37,121 nucleotides of DNA from Paludibacteraceae bacterium (GTDB lineage: Bacteria > Bacteroidota > Bacteroidia > Bacteroidales > Paludibacteraceae): positions 1 to 37,121 of the forward strand of contig JAEELX010000130.1 of assembly GCA_016282955.1 (NCBI GenBank), in the 5' to 3' direction. The translations under genes and the position numbers were made by a program. The notes under the pieces were generated by a model. That model made no database searches. It was not told the origin of the DNA and saw nothing but the letters and a program-made list of their open reading frames with translations. Each line of letters starts with the position of its first letter. Position 1 is the first letter of the stretch. Shown here one piece after another: positions 1 through 7,601 of the stretch.

Positions 1-84
1 CAAGGCACACCGATTGTGTTGCGTGACGAAACCATTAAACAAATGTATCAGGACATTTTATGTCATATTCAATCACCGAATTAG
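1..84 (+). CDS. C-terminal end of an unidentified gene (5' partial)
   Basis: Frame 1 is open from the first base of the window and ends at TAG (82-84), giving 27 residues that begin QGTPIVLRDETIKQMYQDIL. The composition looks like ordinary protein, but the fragment is too short to assign to a family. It would overlap the start of the MATE gene by 25 bp, which fits the short overlaps used throughout this window. It could also be a chance open frame. Confidence 0.4.
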   Translation, partial: QGTPIVLRDETIKQMYQDILCHIQSPN

Positions 85-1421
85 AAACCGTTTCTGTCCG
101 CAGACTGTTGTGGCGATATGCACTGCCGGCGATTATTGCGATGACCGCCTCTTCGTTGTACAACTTAGTGGATAGCATCTTCATTGGTCGGTGTGTGGGA
201 CCGTTGGCGTTGTCGGCGCTTGCGATTGCCAAACCACTGATGGATATTTGTGCGGCGTTTGGAGCGATGATTGGAGTGGGTGGAGGAGCGTTTTTGTCCA
301 TCAAATTAGGCGAAAAAGATTATCATACCGCCAACCAAATCTTGGGGAATGTGATTGTGTTTAACATCTTGCTCGGAATGGTTGTGATGATTGCGGGGTT
401 GCTGTTTTTAGACGAATTGCTGCTGTTGTGTGGGGTGAGTAATGATACGCTTTTTTACGCTCATAGTTATATGGAAGTCATTCTGTATGGCAACATTTTT
501 ACGCATATTTACTTTGGGCTAAACAACCTATTGCGTTCGATGGGCAAGCCGAAAATCGCGATGTATGCAACTATTGTAGCGGTGATTACGAACATTTTCT
601 TGGATTATCTTTTTGTGTATGTGATGGGGATGGGCACACGAGGAGCGGCTTGGGGAACGGTTATTGCACAAACGGTCGCTATTTGTTTGCAAATTTTTAT
701 CTACTGCAATCGGCGTCAATTGTTGCATTTTCAGCGAAATATATGGAAGCCAACCGTCTATATGGCGAAAAACATTCTCACCATTGGCATTGCACCGTTT
801 TTGATGAACTTGGCGATATGCTTCGTGGTTATCATCTTAAACAACCAACTCAAAACCTACGGGGGCGACTTGTCCATTGCTGCGTTTGGGATTATCAACC
901 GCGTAACATTTATTTTTATGATGATTGTCATGGGCTTAAATCAGGGAATGCAACCCATCGTGGGCTATAATTTTGGGGCGAAAAGGTTCGATAGAATGTG
1001 GCAAGCGTTTAAGTTAACCTCCATTTTTGCCACTATCATCATGGGAGTCGTTTTTCTGCTGGGAGAGTGCATTCCGCAACCGCTAATAATGATGTTCACC
1101 GAAGACCAAACCCTAATAGAACAAACCATCAAACCGATGCGGATTATCACTTCGGTGGGCTTGGTGATTGGCTTTCAGATGGTAACCATCAACTTTTTTA
1201 CGTCTATCGGACAGGTGAAGAAGTCGATTTTTCTATCTTTGACGCGACAAGTGATTTATTTTATTCCACTTTGTTTAATCTTACCTAAATTTGTAACGCC
1301 AAATATCAACGGTGTCTGGTTTAGTTTGCCTATTTCAGACGTTTTGGCAGCGATTACGACAACAATTATTCTTTTGCGAGAAATAAAACGGATAAAAAAT
1401 GGAACGGATATTAGTTATTGA
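60..1421 (+). CDS. MATE family multidrug/cation efflux transporter
   Basis: A 453-residue inner-membrane protein with about twelve hydrophobic segments in two homologous halves, the standard length and layout of MATE antiporters, which export drugs or metabolites in exchange for Na+ or H+. The first helix region (LWRYALPAIIAMTASSLYNL then DSIFIGR) is the MATE signature, and a related segment starts the second half (near residue 240: IAPFLMNLAICFVV). The ATG at 60 gives a normal N-terminus starting just before helix 1. The 3' end overlaps the downstream response regulator by 23 bp, so the two are probably co-transcribed and coupled. The substrate cannot be read from the sequence. Confidence 0.94.
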   Translation: MSYSITELETVSVRRLLWRYALPAIIAMTASSLYNLVDSIFIGRCVGPLALSALAIAKPLMDICAAFGAMIGVGGGAFLSIKLGEKDYHTANQILGNVIVFNILLGMVVMIAGLLFLDELLLLCGVSNDTLFYAHSYMEVILYGNIFTHIYFGLNNLLRSMGKPKIAMYATIVAVITNIFLDYLFVYVMGMGTRGAAWGTVIAQTVAICLQIFIYCNRRQLLHFQRNIWKPTVYMAKNILTIGIAPFLMNLAICFVVIILNNQLKTYGGDLSIAAFGIINRVTFIFMMIVMGLNQGMQPIVGYNFGAKRFDRMWQAFKLTSIFATIIMGVVFLLGECIPQPLIMMFTEDQTLIEQTIKPMRIITSVGLVIGFQMVTINFFTSIGQVKKSIFLSLTRQVIYFIPLCLILPKFVTPNINGVWFSLPISDVLAAITTTIILLREIKRIKNGTDISY

Positions 1422-2556
1422 CGACGAACGTGCGATTCGGAACACACTCAAAGAGGTGTTAGAATTTGAAGAATATCAAGTAGAGGTGGCTCAAAATGCC
1501 GAAGAAGCCCTCGAAAAGTTGAAAGAAAAAGCATATAATCTCATCTATTGCGACATCAAAATGCCCGGCATGGACGGCATGGAGTTGTTGCAGATGATAA
1601 AAAATGATGAACTGTTGGAAAATGTGCCTATCGTGATGATTTCGGGGCACGGGAACATTGAAACAGCCGTTGATGCCATCAAAAAAGGGGCTTTCGACTT
1701 CATTATGAAGCCGTTGGACTTGAATAGGCTGCTCATAACGACCAAAAATGCCTTAGACCATAAGTCGCTGTTGCAAGAAACGAAGGTTTTGCGGAAGAAA
1801 ATTGCGACCAAGAATCAGATGATTGGTCAAAGCAAAGAAATAGAACAAGTCCGCGAGATAATCGCAAAGGTGGCTCCTACAGACGCTCGTGTGCTTATTA
1901 CGGGTGAGAATGGAACGGGAAAAGAAATCGTTGCACGCCTCATCCACGAGCAGTCCAACCGCAATAATCGGCCGTTGGTGGAGGTGAACTGTGCTGCTAT
2001 CCCGTCCGAGTTGATTGAATCGGAACTGTTTGGACACATGAAGGGCTCGTTTACGGGTGCAATCAAAGACCGAGCAGGTAAGTTTGAGCAAGCCGATGGT
2101 GGAACGCTTTTCTTGGACGAAATCGGCGATATGTCCATCTCGGCACAAACCAAAGTGTTGCGAGCGTTGCAAGAGAACGAAATCACGCGGGTGGGTTCGG
2201 ACAAAACCATCAAAGTCAATGTTCGCGTGTTGGCAGCCACCAACAAAAACCTGCACGAAGAGATTGAAAAAGGAACGTTCCGCGAGGATTTATTCCACCG
2301 TTTGAACGTCATCCCTATCCACGTACCCGCTCTCAAAGACCGTTTGGAGGATGTTCCGTTGTTGGTTGATTACTTTTTGAACCAGATTTGCACCGAACAG
2401 GGCATAAAAATCAAAACCATCAACAAAGAAGCCATCCAAGAGCTGCAAAAACGCCCTTGGACGGGAAATATACGTGAATTACGCAATGTGATTGAACGCT
2501 TGATTATCCTTTCGAACGATAAAATAACCTTGGAAAACGTCAAAAACTACGTGTAA
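1399..2556 (+). CDS. NtrC-type sigma54-activator-like response regulator lacking a DNA-binding HTH
   Basis: A 385-residue two-domain protein. Residues 1-120 are a receiver domain with acidic pocket D8/D9, phospho-acceptor D52 (CDIKMPGMDG) and the switch lysine in FIMKPLD. Residues about 145-380 are an AAA+ sigma54-interaction domain with Walker A GENGTGKE (from residue 169), the sigma54-contacting loop as GSFTGA (216-221, canonical GAFTGA), Walker B GGTLFLDEIGD and the terminal WTGNIRELRN motif. The protein stops about 20 residues after that motif, so the C-terminal Fis-type HTH of classic NtrC/AtoC proteins is absent. Family members of this length without HTH are known, and they may act from solution or through a partner. 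The start overlaps the MATE gene by 23 bp. No histidine kinase is visible in the window. The 3' end faces the TonB-dependent receptor with only 9 bp between stop codons. Confidence 0.94.
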   Translation: MERILVIDDERAIRNTLKEVLEFEEYQVEVAQNAEEALEKLKEKAYNLIYCDIKMPGMDGMELLQMIKNDELLENVPIVMISGHGNIETAVDAIKKGAFDFIMKPLDLNRLLITTKNALDHKSLLQETKVLRKKIATKNQMIGQSKEIEQVREIIAKVAPTDARVLITGENGTGKEIVARLIHEQSNRNNRPLVEVNCAAIPSELIESELFGHMKGSFTGAIKDRAGKFEQADGGTLFLDEIGDMSISAQTKVLRALQENEITRVGSDKTIKVNVRVLAATNKNLHEEIEKGTFREDLFHRLNVIPIHVPALKDRLEDVPLLVDYFLNQICTEQGIKIKTINKEAIQELQKRPWTGNIRELRNVIERLIILSNDKITLENVKNYV

Positions 2557-2565
2557 ATCAATCCG

Positions 2566-4845
2566 TTAAATTTTTACGTTTACCCCCACAAAATACGTGC
2601 GGGGTATATTGGGACCGTACATATACGCTGCATCCCGCAGGTCGCCTTTGTCTAAATCGTTTTGGAACTGATTGAACAGGTTTTTAACACCCGCATTCAC
2701 CTCCAACGAGTAGTTTTTGTACAGCCGAATGTCGTATGCCACCTTCACACCCACTTCGCAAAAAGTCGGGGTGGTCTCCTCCCTATCTTCGGGGATATAC
2801 CCTTCGTAGTGTTGCACCAACATCGACCCCGTAATTTTCCCCGAAATAGCGAGCGTCAAAGCCCGTAACGGCTTGATGTTCAGCAACCAATAAGCATAGT
2901 TGTCGGGCGTTCGAAACATACGTTTTTGCGGTTGAATGTCGGGGTTCTCGCTCCACGTTTGAGCCTCTAAATAGTTGCTTTTTTGGAAGGTATAGCCAGC
3001 CTGCAAGTCAACAAAAGGTTTATAGCCAATCTTGCCTTCTATGTTCAACCCAGCCACCTGAGCCCCTGCCACATTGATACGTGTCAGCAGTAAGTTGCCA
3101 CCTGCATCGCGACCATCTTCGCGGAGATAAAATACATCATTGAGGCGAGTAAAAAAGCCCTCGACCAACAGATTACCGTACCATCTGCCCCAATTGCCAT
3201 ACATATCACTGCTTAGGTTGACGCTGTGCGAGTTCTCGGCTTTGAGGTTGGAAGCGTTCGAGATAAGCGACACCTCACCCCCGACTGCATTGACGTGCAA
3301 GTCCTCCTCGTAGGTTTGTGGGGGACGATAGCCCGACGAGTAACCTGTCCGCAAGATAACCCACTTGGCAGGCGTCCAACGCAGGTTCGCACGGGGCAAA
3401 AACATCGGCAGGTTCAGCAGGTTATGTTTCTCCACTCGCAAGCCAACCAACGCACTCCACTGTTCATTTTTCCACTCATTTTGCACATAACCGCCGTAGG
3501 TGTACGCCTCTTGCCGAATATGACGGTCGTATGCCATGATGTCGTCTTTGAGATTATTATAACTATACTCCACACCAGCACTAAACTCGGCAGGCATAAA
3601 ACCCAACTTATTAACCAACCAACGATAGGTGGCACCACTCACGGAAGTCAAATCGCGAGACTTTCCATAGGCATTAGGGTCTTTTTGAGCCCCGTAATAA
3701 CTGTTCCGCAAGACGTTTTGCAAAGAGGAATAAACCGAGATTTGATGGTGATTATCGGGGGTTGTCCACATAAAATTCAACCCACCTGCATCTATCTCGT
3801 GGCGTGCTTGCTCGGTGATGTCCGACTCGTGTGGTTGCAAATCAAATTTATTACCACCCCGCCGAAAATCGCTCACATGGTGGTAATCAACCGTTATCTT
3901 GGAGTAAGTGGACGTGCGGAAAAACGAACGGAACCCCGCTGTAGTACTGTTCAATTTGGGTATATCCGAAAAACCATCGTCATCGTGGTCGTATTGCTTG
4001 CGGTTGCGTTGGACGGCAAAGAGGAACATCCCCGCTTTTTGGTTGTCGCTAAGCACGGTTGCATTAAGCGATGTGTTGATGTCGTATGCCGATTTACCCA
4101 TCATCGAAGAGGTGTTACTGACGTTGAAATAGTTCTTCGTGGGTTCTTTGGTGATGATATTCACGACCCCACCAATCGCATTGGAGCCATACAAGGCCGA
4201 CGTTCCACCCCGCACAACCTCCACATAATCCACCATGCCCATCGGGATTTGCTCCAAGCCGTACACCGAAGCCAACGACGAGAATATCGGACGCGAATCC
4301 ATCAGAATCTGCGAGTATTGTCCTTCCAAGCCGTTGATTCGCAGTTGCGTTTGACCACAGTTGGCACAGGTTGACTCCACCCGTAAGCCCGTTTGGAAGC
4401 CCAGTGCGTCCATCATACAAGTCGCCCCAGTCGCTTCAATCACGAGTGGCGAAACGACATTGACAATGGTTGCCATGTCTTTTTTGCGGGTCTCGTAGCG
4501 GTCAACGGTAACGACCACGTTGTCCAACGCAATCGCATCTTCTTGTAACTCCACTTTGATTTCTTTGGTCGTATTGGCTGGTAAATCGACGGGAATTTCG
4601 AGCGTTTTATACCCCATATACGAAAAAACGAGGGTGAGATGCCCCACAGGCAAGTCTTTGAGGAAATAATGCCCCGTTTCGTCTGTCTGACAGCCAATCG
4701 TCGTCCCCTTCACTTGTATATGCACAAAAGGCAGATGTTCTCTATTGGAGGCGTCTAACACGTGTCCGACAATGTGTGCATCATTCTGTGCAAACCCCAT
4801 TAAAACAAAAAAAGTTAAAAAAATACTGATCCCAAATTTCTTCAT
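2566..4845 (-). CDS. TonB-dependent outer-membrane receptor with carboxypeptidase-regulatory-like N-terminal domain
   Basis: A 759-residue outer-membrane receptor. Residues 1-19 are a signal peptide (MKKFGISIFLTFFVLMGFAQ, cut near A19). Residues about 23-105 are a CarboxypepD_reg-like beta-sandwich (GHVLDASNREHLPFVHIQVK...GTTIGCQTDETGHYFLKDLP). The plug follows (NITKEP ends near 235) with the typical VEVVRGGTSALYGSNAIGG segment, then a 22-strand barrel ending in the aromatic C-terminus YFVGVNVKI. The plug has a CANCG pair. The layout fits COG4771-type receptors for siderophores, haem or other metal complexes; the ligand cannot be named. It is a single gene, convergent with the regulator, with its own promoter at 4876-4907. 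A 382-codon open frame antisense to it is a shadow. Confidence 0.94.
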   Translation of the reverse strand: MKKFGISIFLTFFVLMGFAQNDAHIVGHVLDASNREHLPFVHIQVKGTTIGCQTDETGHYFLKDLPVGHLTLVFSYMGYKTLEIPVDLPANTTKEIKVELQEDAIALDNVVVTVDRYETRKKDMATIVNVVSPLVIEATGATCMMDALGFQTGLRVESTCANCGQTQLRINGLEGQYSQILMDSRPIFSSLASVYGLEQIPMGMVDYVEVVRGGTSALYGSNAIGGVVNIITKEPTKNYFNVSNTSSMMGKSAYDINTSLNATVLSDNQKAGMFLFAVQRNRKQYDHDDDGFSDIPKLNSTTAGFRSFFRTSTYSKITVDYHHVSDFRRGGNKFDLQPHESDITEQARHEIDAGGLNFMWTTPDNHHQISVYSSLQNVLRNSYYGAQKDPNAYGKSRDLTSVSGATYRWLVNKLGFMPAEFSAGVEYSYNNLKDDIMAYDRHIRQEAYTYGGYVQNEWKNEQWSALVGLRVEKHNLLNLPMFLPRANLRWTPAKWVILRTGYSSGYRPPQTYEEDLHVNAVGGEVSLISNASNLKAENSHSVNLSSDMYGNWGRWYGNLLVEGFFTRLNDVFYLREDGRDAGGNLLLTRINVAGAQVAGLNIEGKIGYKPFVDLQAGYTFQKSNYLEAQTWSENPDIQPQKRMFRTPDNYAYWLLNIKPLRALTLAISGKITGSMLVQHYEGYIPEDREETTPTFCEVGVKVAYDIRLYKNYSLEVNAGVKNLFNQFQNDLDKGDLRDAAYMYGPNIPRTYFVGVNVKI

Positions 4846-4875
4846 AACACTAAGATTTAAAAATTAAAAAATCAG

Positions 4876-4907
4876 CGAAGGTAGAATTATTTTTTAAAAA
4901 CCACAAA
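4876..4907 (-). promoter_or_regulatory. Bacteroidota-type promoter of the TonB receptor
   Basis: Read on the minus strand: TTTG (4904-4907), a 20-bp spacer, then TACCTTCG (4876-4883), matching the Bacteroidota sigma-ABfr consensus TTTG-N19/20-TAnnTTTG with C for the third T. The predicted transcript starts about 25 nt before the ATG. Confidence 0.55.
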
Positions 4908-5048
4908 AAACAGTTTAGTAATTTTTCTCAACCCCAATATGTACATAATGCATACCTTTTAAGAAAGGAGCGAAAGCAAACCCACATAACAAAAAAGGCA
5001 AGCACCACGCGATTGAGCAAAGCGGGGAAATGAGGAATTGGTAAACTG

Positions 5049-5153
5049 TTTTTCACTTTTCATCTTTCAATTTTCAATTTAGGAGAAGCCCGCCAGAAAT
5101 CGGCCGCTCATCTCGAATGCCACGCCATGGCGAGAGGCTCGCCACCCCACAAA
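5049..5153 (+). repeat. Left arm of a 105-bp inverted repeat
   Basis: Matches the reverse complement of 7357-7461 over 105 bp without gaps, with 4 mismatches (about 96%). The outer third is AT-rich (CACTTTTCATCTTTCAATTT). The inner part is GC-richer and ends in a perfect hairpin, TGGCGAG (5128-5134), loop AGG, CTCGCCA (5138-5144). The two arms point inward around the RhuM/PIN block. It could be a MITE-like element, a dispersed intergenic repeat, or the ends of a composite element; no transposase is present. Confidence 0.85.
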
Positions 5154-5234
5154 GCCACACAAAAAATGAAGGCCTGAGGCCTGCACTACTACATAGCACC
5201 CAACATAGCCCGCATTTCGAATGCCACGCATTTT

Positions 5235-6296
5235 TCAATCCAAAGGGTCTTCTGGTATTGTTGTGTCTTCTGTGGGGAGTCCACTATGGCTTGCTTCAAT
5301 TAATCGATTGAAATCAGATTTATATTCTCTGTCTTGGATAACTCTGAACTTACTATATTCTGTTTCTGCAAATTGTTTGGCAATATCAGCACGAACCTTC
5401 CCTGCATCTGTCAGCACTGGGTATTCGTTAAAATTCAAAAACATTTCAAGTCGTTTTGCCCAATCAGCCATTTTATAACTTCCTCGTCCCTTCTCAGCCA
5501 TACGTTCAGCGTAGTCCAGAAACATATTCACAAGTCGATTTAAGCCTTTTATCTCATCCTCGGACAAATAATTCTTAGCCTTCGTAACATCGGATTTGTA
5601 TATTTTACCTCCTTTTTTCTGATTATTCCAACTTGTCAGTCCCATATAGGGTTTTGAGGCATCTGCACGGTATAACACTTCGGCTGCCGTATGCTGATGA
5701 ATGGCATAATGGAACTTATTTTGCATCGTAGCATAAAACAGACGAGACTCTGGCGACTTGGGATCATAATCTATACTACAGTCCTTAAAGATGTCCGTAA
5801 TCTTGTCATAGAACATCCTCTCAGAAGCCCTAATCTCCTGTATTCGTTCTATGAGTTCTTTGAAGAAGTCCTTCCCAAAGAGATTATTTCCTTGTTTCAA
5901 CCTTTCATCATCCAAAGCGAATCCTTTGATAAGGTACTCCTTCAACACGCGGGTCGCCCAAATACGGAACTGGGTTGCCTGATAACTATTCACACGGTAA
6001 CCGACGGCAATGATTGTATCAAGGCTATAATATATAACAGGCTTATCAGAATTTGCATTTTGCATTTTTTGCAAATTGCTTTTTTCATCAAGTTCCCCAC
6101 TATTGAAAATATTATTGATATGTCTGGATATGCCAGAAATATCTACTCCAAAAATCTCAGCCATCCCCTTTTGGGTAGTCCAAATGGTATCGCGTACAGT
6201 ATCAACAATAACCTGCACATTAACCTTGCCGTCATTTGACGAATAAAACAGGAAATTTTGTGCCGTTTCTTCTGGCGGTACAGTTACAGACGACAA
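5235..6296 (-). CDS. RhuM-family protein (virulence/antirepressor-like)
   Basis: 353 residues, near the usual 330-350 of the RhuM family, first described in Salmonella pathogenicity island 3 and common on mobile DNA; the molecular function is unknown. Recognisable segments are NFLFYSSNDGKVNVQV, the helix-turn-helix-like TIWTTQKGMAEIFGVDISGI, the conserved core YRVNSYQATQFRIWATRVL with GFALDDERLKQG, and the C-terminal DYAERMAEKGRGSYKMADWA and LNFNEYPVLTDAGKV. The only usable start in the open frame is TTG at 6296; the next upstream in-frame stop is near 6353-6355 and no ATG or GTG lies between. The first 11 residues run antisense through a surface-protein remnant, so the native N-terminus may have been replaced at a recombination junction. 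The gene lies inside the 105-bp inverted-repeat pair, opposite to the neighbouring PIN toxin pair. Confidence 0.85.
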   Translation of the reverse strand: MSSVTVPPEETAQNFLFYSSNDGKVNVQVIVDTVRDTIWTTQKGMAEIFGVDISGISRHINNIFNSGELDEKSNLQKMQNANSDKPVIYYSLDTIIAVGYRVNSYQATQFRIWATRVLKEYLIKGFALDDERLKQGNNLFGKDFFKELIERIQEIRASERMFYDKITDIFKDCSIDYDPKSPESRLFYATMQNKFHYAIHQHTAAEVLYRADASKPYMGLTSWNNQKKGGKIYKSDVTKAKNYLSEDEIKGLNRLVNMFLDYAERMAEKGRGSYKMADWAKRLEMFLNFNEYPVLTDAGKVRADIAKQFAETEYSKFRVIQDREYKSDFNRLIEASHSGLPTEDTTIPEDPLD

Positions 6297-6483
6297 CTGG
6301 CGTAAGATGCAGTTGCAAGGGTGTGTGTTTATACCACAAGTCTCAGATCCATACTACTGGACTTCTACTACTTATGTCTCGGGTTCTTATTATATGTTTA
6401 CAGCTAGGAGTGGTTATAACAGATGGAATGTAAGTGAAGGGGGTAGATATAACGGATATACACGTTATGTGACGAATCTTTAA
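6247..6483 (+). pseudogene. 3' remnant of a repeat-rich surface protein gene (FISUMP/DUF1566-like end)
   Basis: Frame 1 from 6247 to TAA at 6481-6483 encodes a tail containing DNWRKMQLQGCVFIPQ, then YYWTSTTYVSGSYYMFTARS and GYTRYVTNL. The pattern GCVFxP... YYWTSTTY...GYTRYV is what is seen at the C-termini of Bacteroidota secreted proteins of the FISUMP / DUF1566 (Lcl C-terminal) kind (GCVFLPAAG...YWSSTxY...). No signal peptide or N-terminal part exists: similarity stops around 6285, where the RhuM open frame begins on the other strand. A strong terminator follows 8 bp after the stop, so a complete gene 3' end has been left behind. The family assignment is from pattern memory only. Confidence 0.55.
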
Positions 6484-6491
6484 AATTTCGT

Positions 6492-6530
6492 GGGAGATAA
6501 GAATCGCCTTATCTCCCTTTATTTTTCTTT
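6492..6530 (+). terminator. Rho-independent terminator
   Basis: Perfect 10-bp stem GGGAGATAAG (6492-6501) / CTTATCTCCC (6508-6517) with a 6-nt loop AATCGC, followed by a T-rich tract TTTATTTTTCTTT. It belongs to the truncated surface-protein gene ending at 6483 and insulates the downstream toxin-antitoxin promoter. Confidence 0.85.
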
Positions 6531-6556
6531 GCTATTGAATCTATCCCGATGATTAT

Positions 6557-6587
6557 TTTGATAATTTGTTTTTTTGTGTTATTTTTG
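6557..6587 (+). promoter_or_regulatory. Promoter of the antitoxin-PIN pair
   Basis: TTTG at 6557-6560, a 19-bp spacer, and TATTTTTG at 6580-6587: a full match to the Bacteroidota promoter consensus. It lies 30 bp upstream of the first ATG of the pair. Confidence 0.65.
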
Positions 6588-6617
6588 CAAACAAAGTAAT
6601 TCAAAAATTAAAGAAAC

Positions 6618-6839
6618 ATGCAGTTAAGTAGTATGAATAAGTCACAAATGATGATTCTTGAATCTTTTGCTGGTGCTCAAAACGAGGACGAAGTGAATGC
6701 TTTGATGGACGTATTGCGTGATTTCTATGCCAATCGGTTAGAACGTGAAATGCAACGACTCTGGGATTGTGGAACATTAGACCAAAATGCCCTTAAAGAG
6801 TTAGAAAATAAACATTTGCGGACTCCTTATCGAAAATAA
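6618..6839 (+). CDS. Putative antitoxin of a PIN-domain toxin pair
   Basis: 73 residues, acidic and largely helical (NEDEVNALMDVLRDFYANRL, then LEREMQRLWDCGTL). It has no recognisable DNA-binding fold of its own, although an N-terminal ribbon cannot be excluded. It sits 8 bp upstream of a complete PIN-domain gene and behind a dedicated promoter, the normal antitoxin-first layout. An in-frame ATG at 6633 is an alternative start. Small proteins with a similar MDVLRDFYA / LWDxGTL core accompany PIN toxins in other Bacteroidota (from memory, not searched). Its role as antitoxin is inferred from position. Confidence 0.65.
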   Translation: MQLSSMNKSQMMILESFAGAQNEDEVNALMDVLRDFYANRLEREMQRLWDCGTLDQNALKELENKHLRTPYRK

Positions 6840-6847
6840 TTACCTTC

Positions 6848-7264
6848 ATGGATACCCCTCGTATCGTGCTGGATACCAACTGCTTGATTCAAATACTTGG
6901 TGCTAAAACCAAGTACCATTTTTTATTTTCAGAATTTTTGAAAGGAAACTATATACTTTGTATATCTACCGAAATTCTTCTTGAATATGAAGAGATATTG
7001 TGCCAAAAAGCCTCAACCGAAGCAGCAGATTTGTTTCTGAAAGTTATTGCACGGTCACGTAATGTTATTCAGAAAGATCCTTTTTTTAGGTTGGAGATAA
7101 TAAAAGCAGATGAAGATGATAATAAATTTGTGGATTGTGCTTTCGCGTGTCAAGCGGATTTTATTGTAACGAACGACAAGCATTTTGACGAGGTTACCAA
7201 TAGTCCTTTTCCGCACATCCAAGTTTTGTCTTTAGATGAATTTTCCGCGTTGATACTGCCATAA
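6848..7264 (+). CDS. PIN-domain RNase, toxin of a type II toxin-antitoxin pair (COG1569-like)
   Basis: 138 residues, the usual size of a single PIN domain. The Mg2+-binding acidic set is complete: D9 in IVLDTNCLIQIL, E46 in TEILLEYEEIL, D91/D96 in DEDDNKFVDCAF and D110 in VTNDKHF. Proteins of this family typically cleave tRNA or mRNA when released from their antitoxin. The end (HIQVLSLDEF) is the usual terminal strand of COG1569 PIN toxins. It is co-transcribed with the 73-residue gene 8 bp upstream. There is no obvious terminator after it. The pair lies within the 105-bp inverted repeats, between the remnant terminator and waaA. Confidence 0.85.
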   Translation: MDTPRIVLDTNCLIQILGAKTKYHFLFSEFLKGNYILCISTEILLEYEEILCQKASTEAADLFLKVIARSRNVIQKDPFFRLEIIKADEDDNKFVDCAFACQADFIVTNDKHFDEVTNSPFPHIQVLSLDEFSALILP

Positions 7265-7356
7265 TCTACAACACTAATTCGACACACCATTAAAATCTAA
7301 ATTAAATAATTTACAATTAACCATTGACCGTGTTTTGCGTGGTGTTTTGGCGTTTT

Positions 7357-7461
7357 TTTGTTGGGTGGCGAGCCTCTCGCCAAGGCGTGGCATTCGAGAT
7401 GAGCGGCTGATTTCTGGCGGGCTTCTCCTAATTTGAAAATTGAAAGATGAAAAGTGAAAAA
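7357..7461 (-). repeat. Right arm of the 105-bp inverted repeat
   Basis: Reverse complement of the 5049-5153 arm (101/105 identical). It carries the same hairpin as TGGCGAG/CTCGCCA around loop CCT (7366-7382). The 2.2 kb between the arms holds the RhuM gene, the surface-protein remnant and the PIN pair. Confidence 0.85.
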
Positions 7462-7568
7462 TTCCATTTTTGACCTAAATAAAACCTCTTGGTGCTTTGC
7501 AGGGAGCTGCAGAATCATAAATTGGTCGGTCTGTTGCGAAAAAATCGTTTCAATTCTTTTTTTTTTCT

Positions 7569-7576
7569 TACCTTTG
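7569..7576 (+). promoter_or_regulatory. -7 element of the waaA-hisS promoter
   Basis: TACCTTTG is an exact TAnnTTTG match 25 bp upstream of the waaA ATG. A clear TTTG -33 box at the ideal spacing is not evident, so only the -7 box is claimed. Confidence 0.5.
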
Positions 7577-7601
7577 CCCCAAATTTTTACGTGATAGAAT
7601 A

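Larger units (their letters stand above)
4846..5234. other. Gene-free stretch between the TonB receptor and the RhuM gene
   Basis: 389 bp without a supportable gene. It holds the TonB-receptor promoter (4876-4907), the left arm of the 105-bp inverted repeat (5049-5153), and at 5217-5229 a second copy of TCGAATGCCACGC, a 13-mer also inside the repeat arm (5113-5125). The part between them is low-complexity and repeat-like rather than coding. Confidence 0.7.
7265..7601. other. Gene-free stretch between the PIN toxin and waaA
   Basis: 337 bp. It contains the right arm of the inverted repeat (7357-7461) and the waaA promoter element (7569-7576). The AT-rich remainder (7265-7330) shows no coding potential or hairpin terminator that I can support. 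Confidence 0.7.

Noticed and set aside
3226-4374. 382-codon open frame antisense to the TonB-dependent receptor
   Set aside because: The opposite strand encodes a full receptor with signal peptide, plug and barrel; the antisense product is rich in His, Arg and Val with no recognisable motif, as expected of a shadow frame.
5154-7356. Insertion sequence between the 105-bp inverted repeats
   Set aside because: No transposase or fragment of one is present and no target-site duplication was recognised, so it is listed only as paired repeats.
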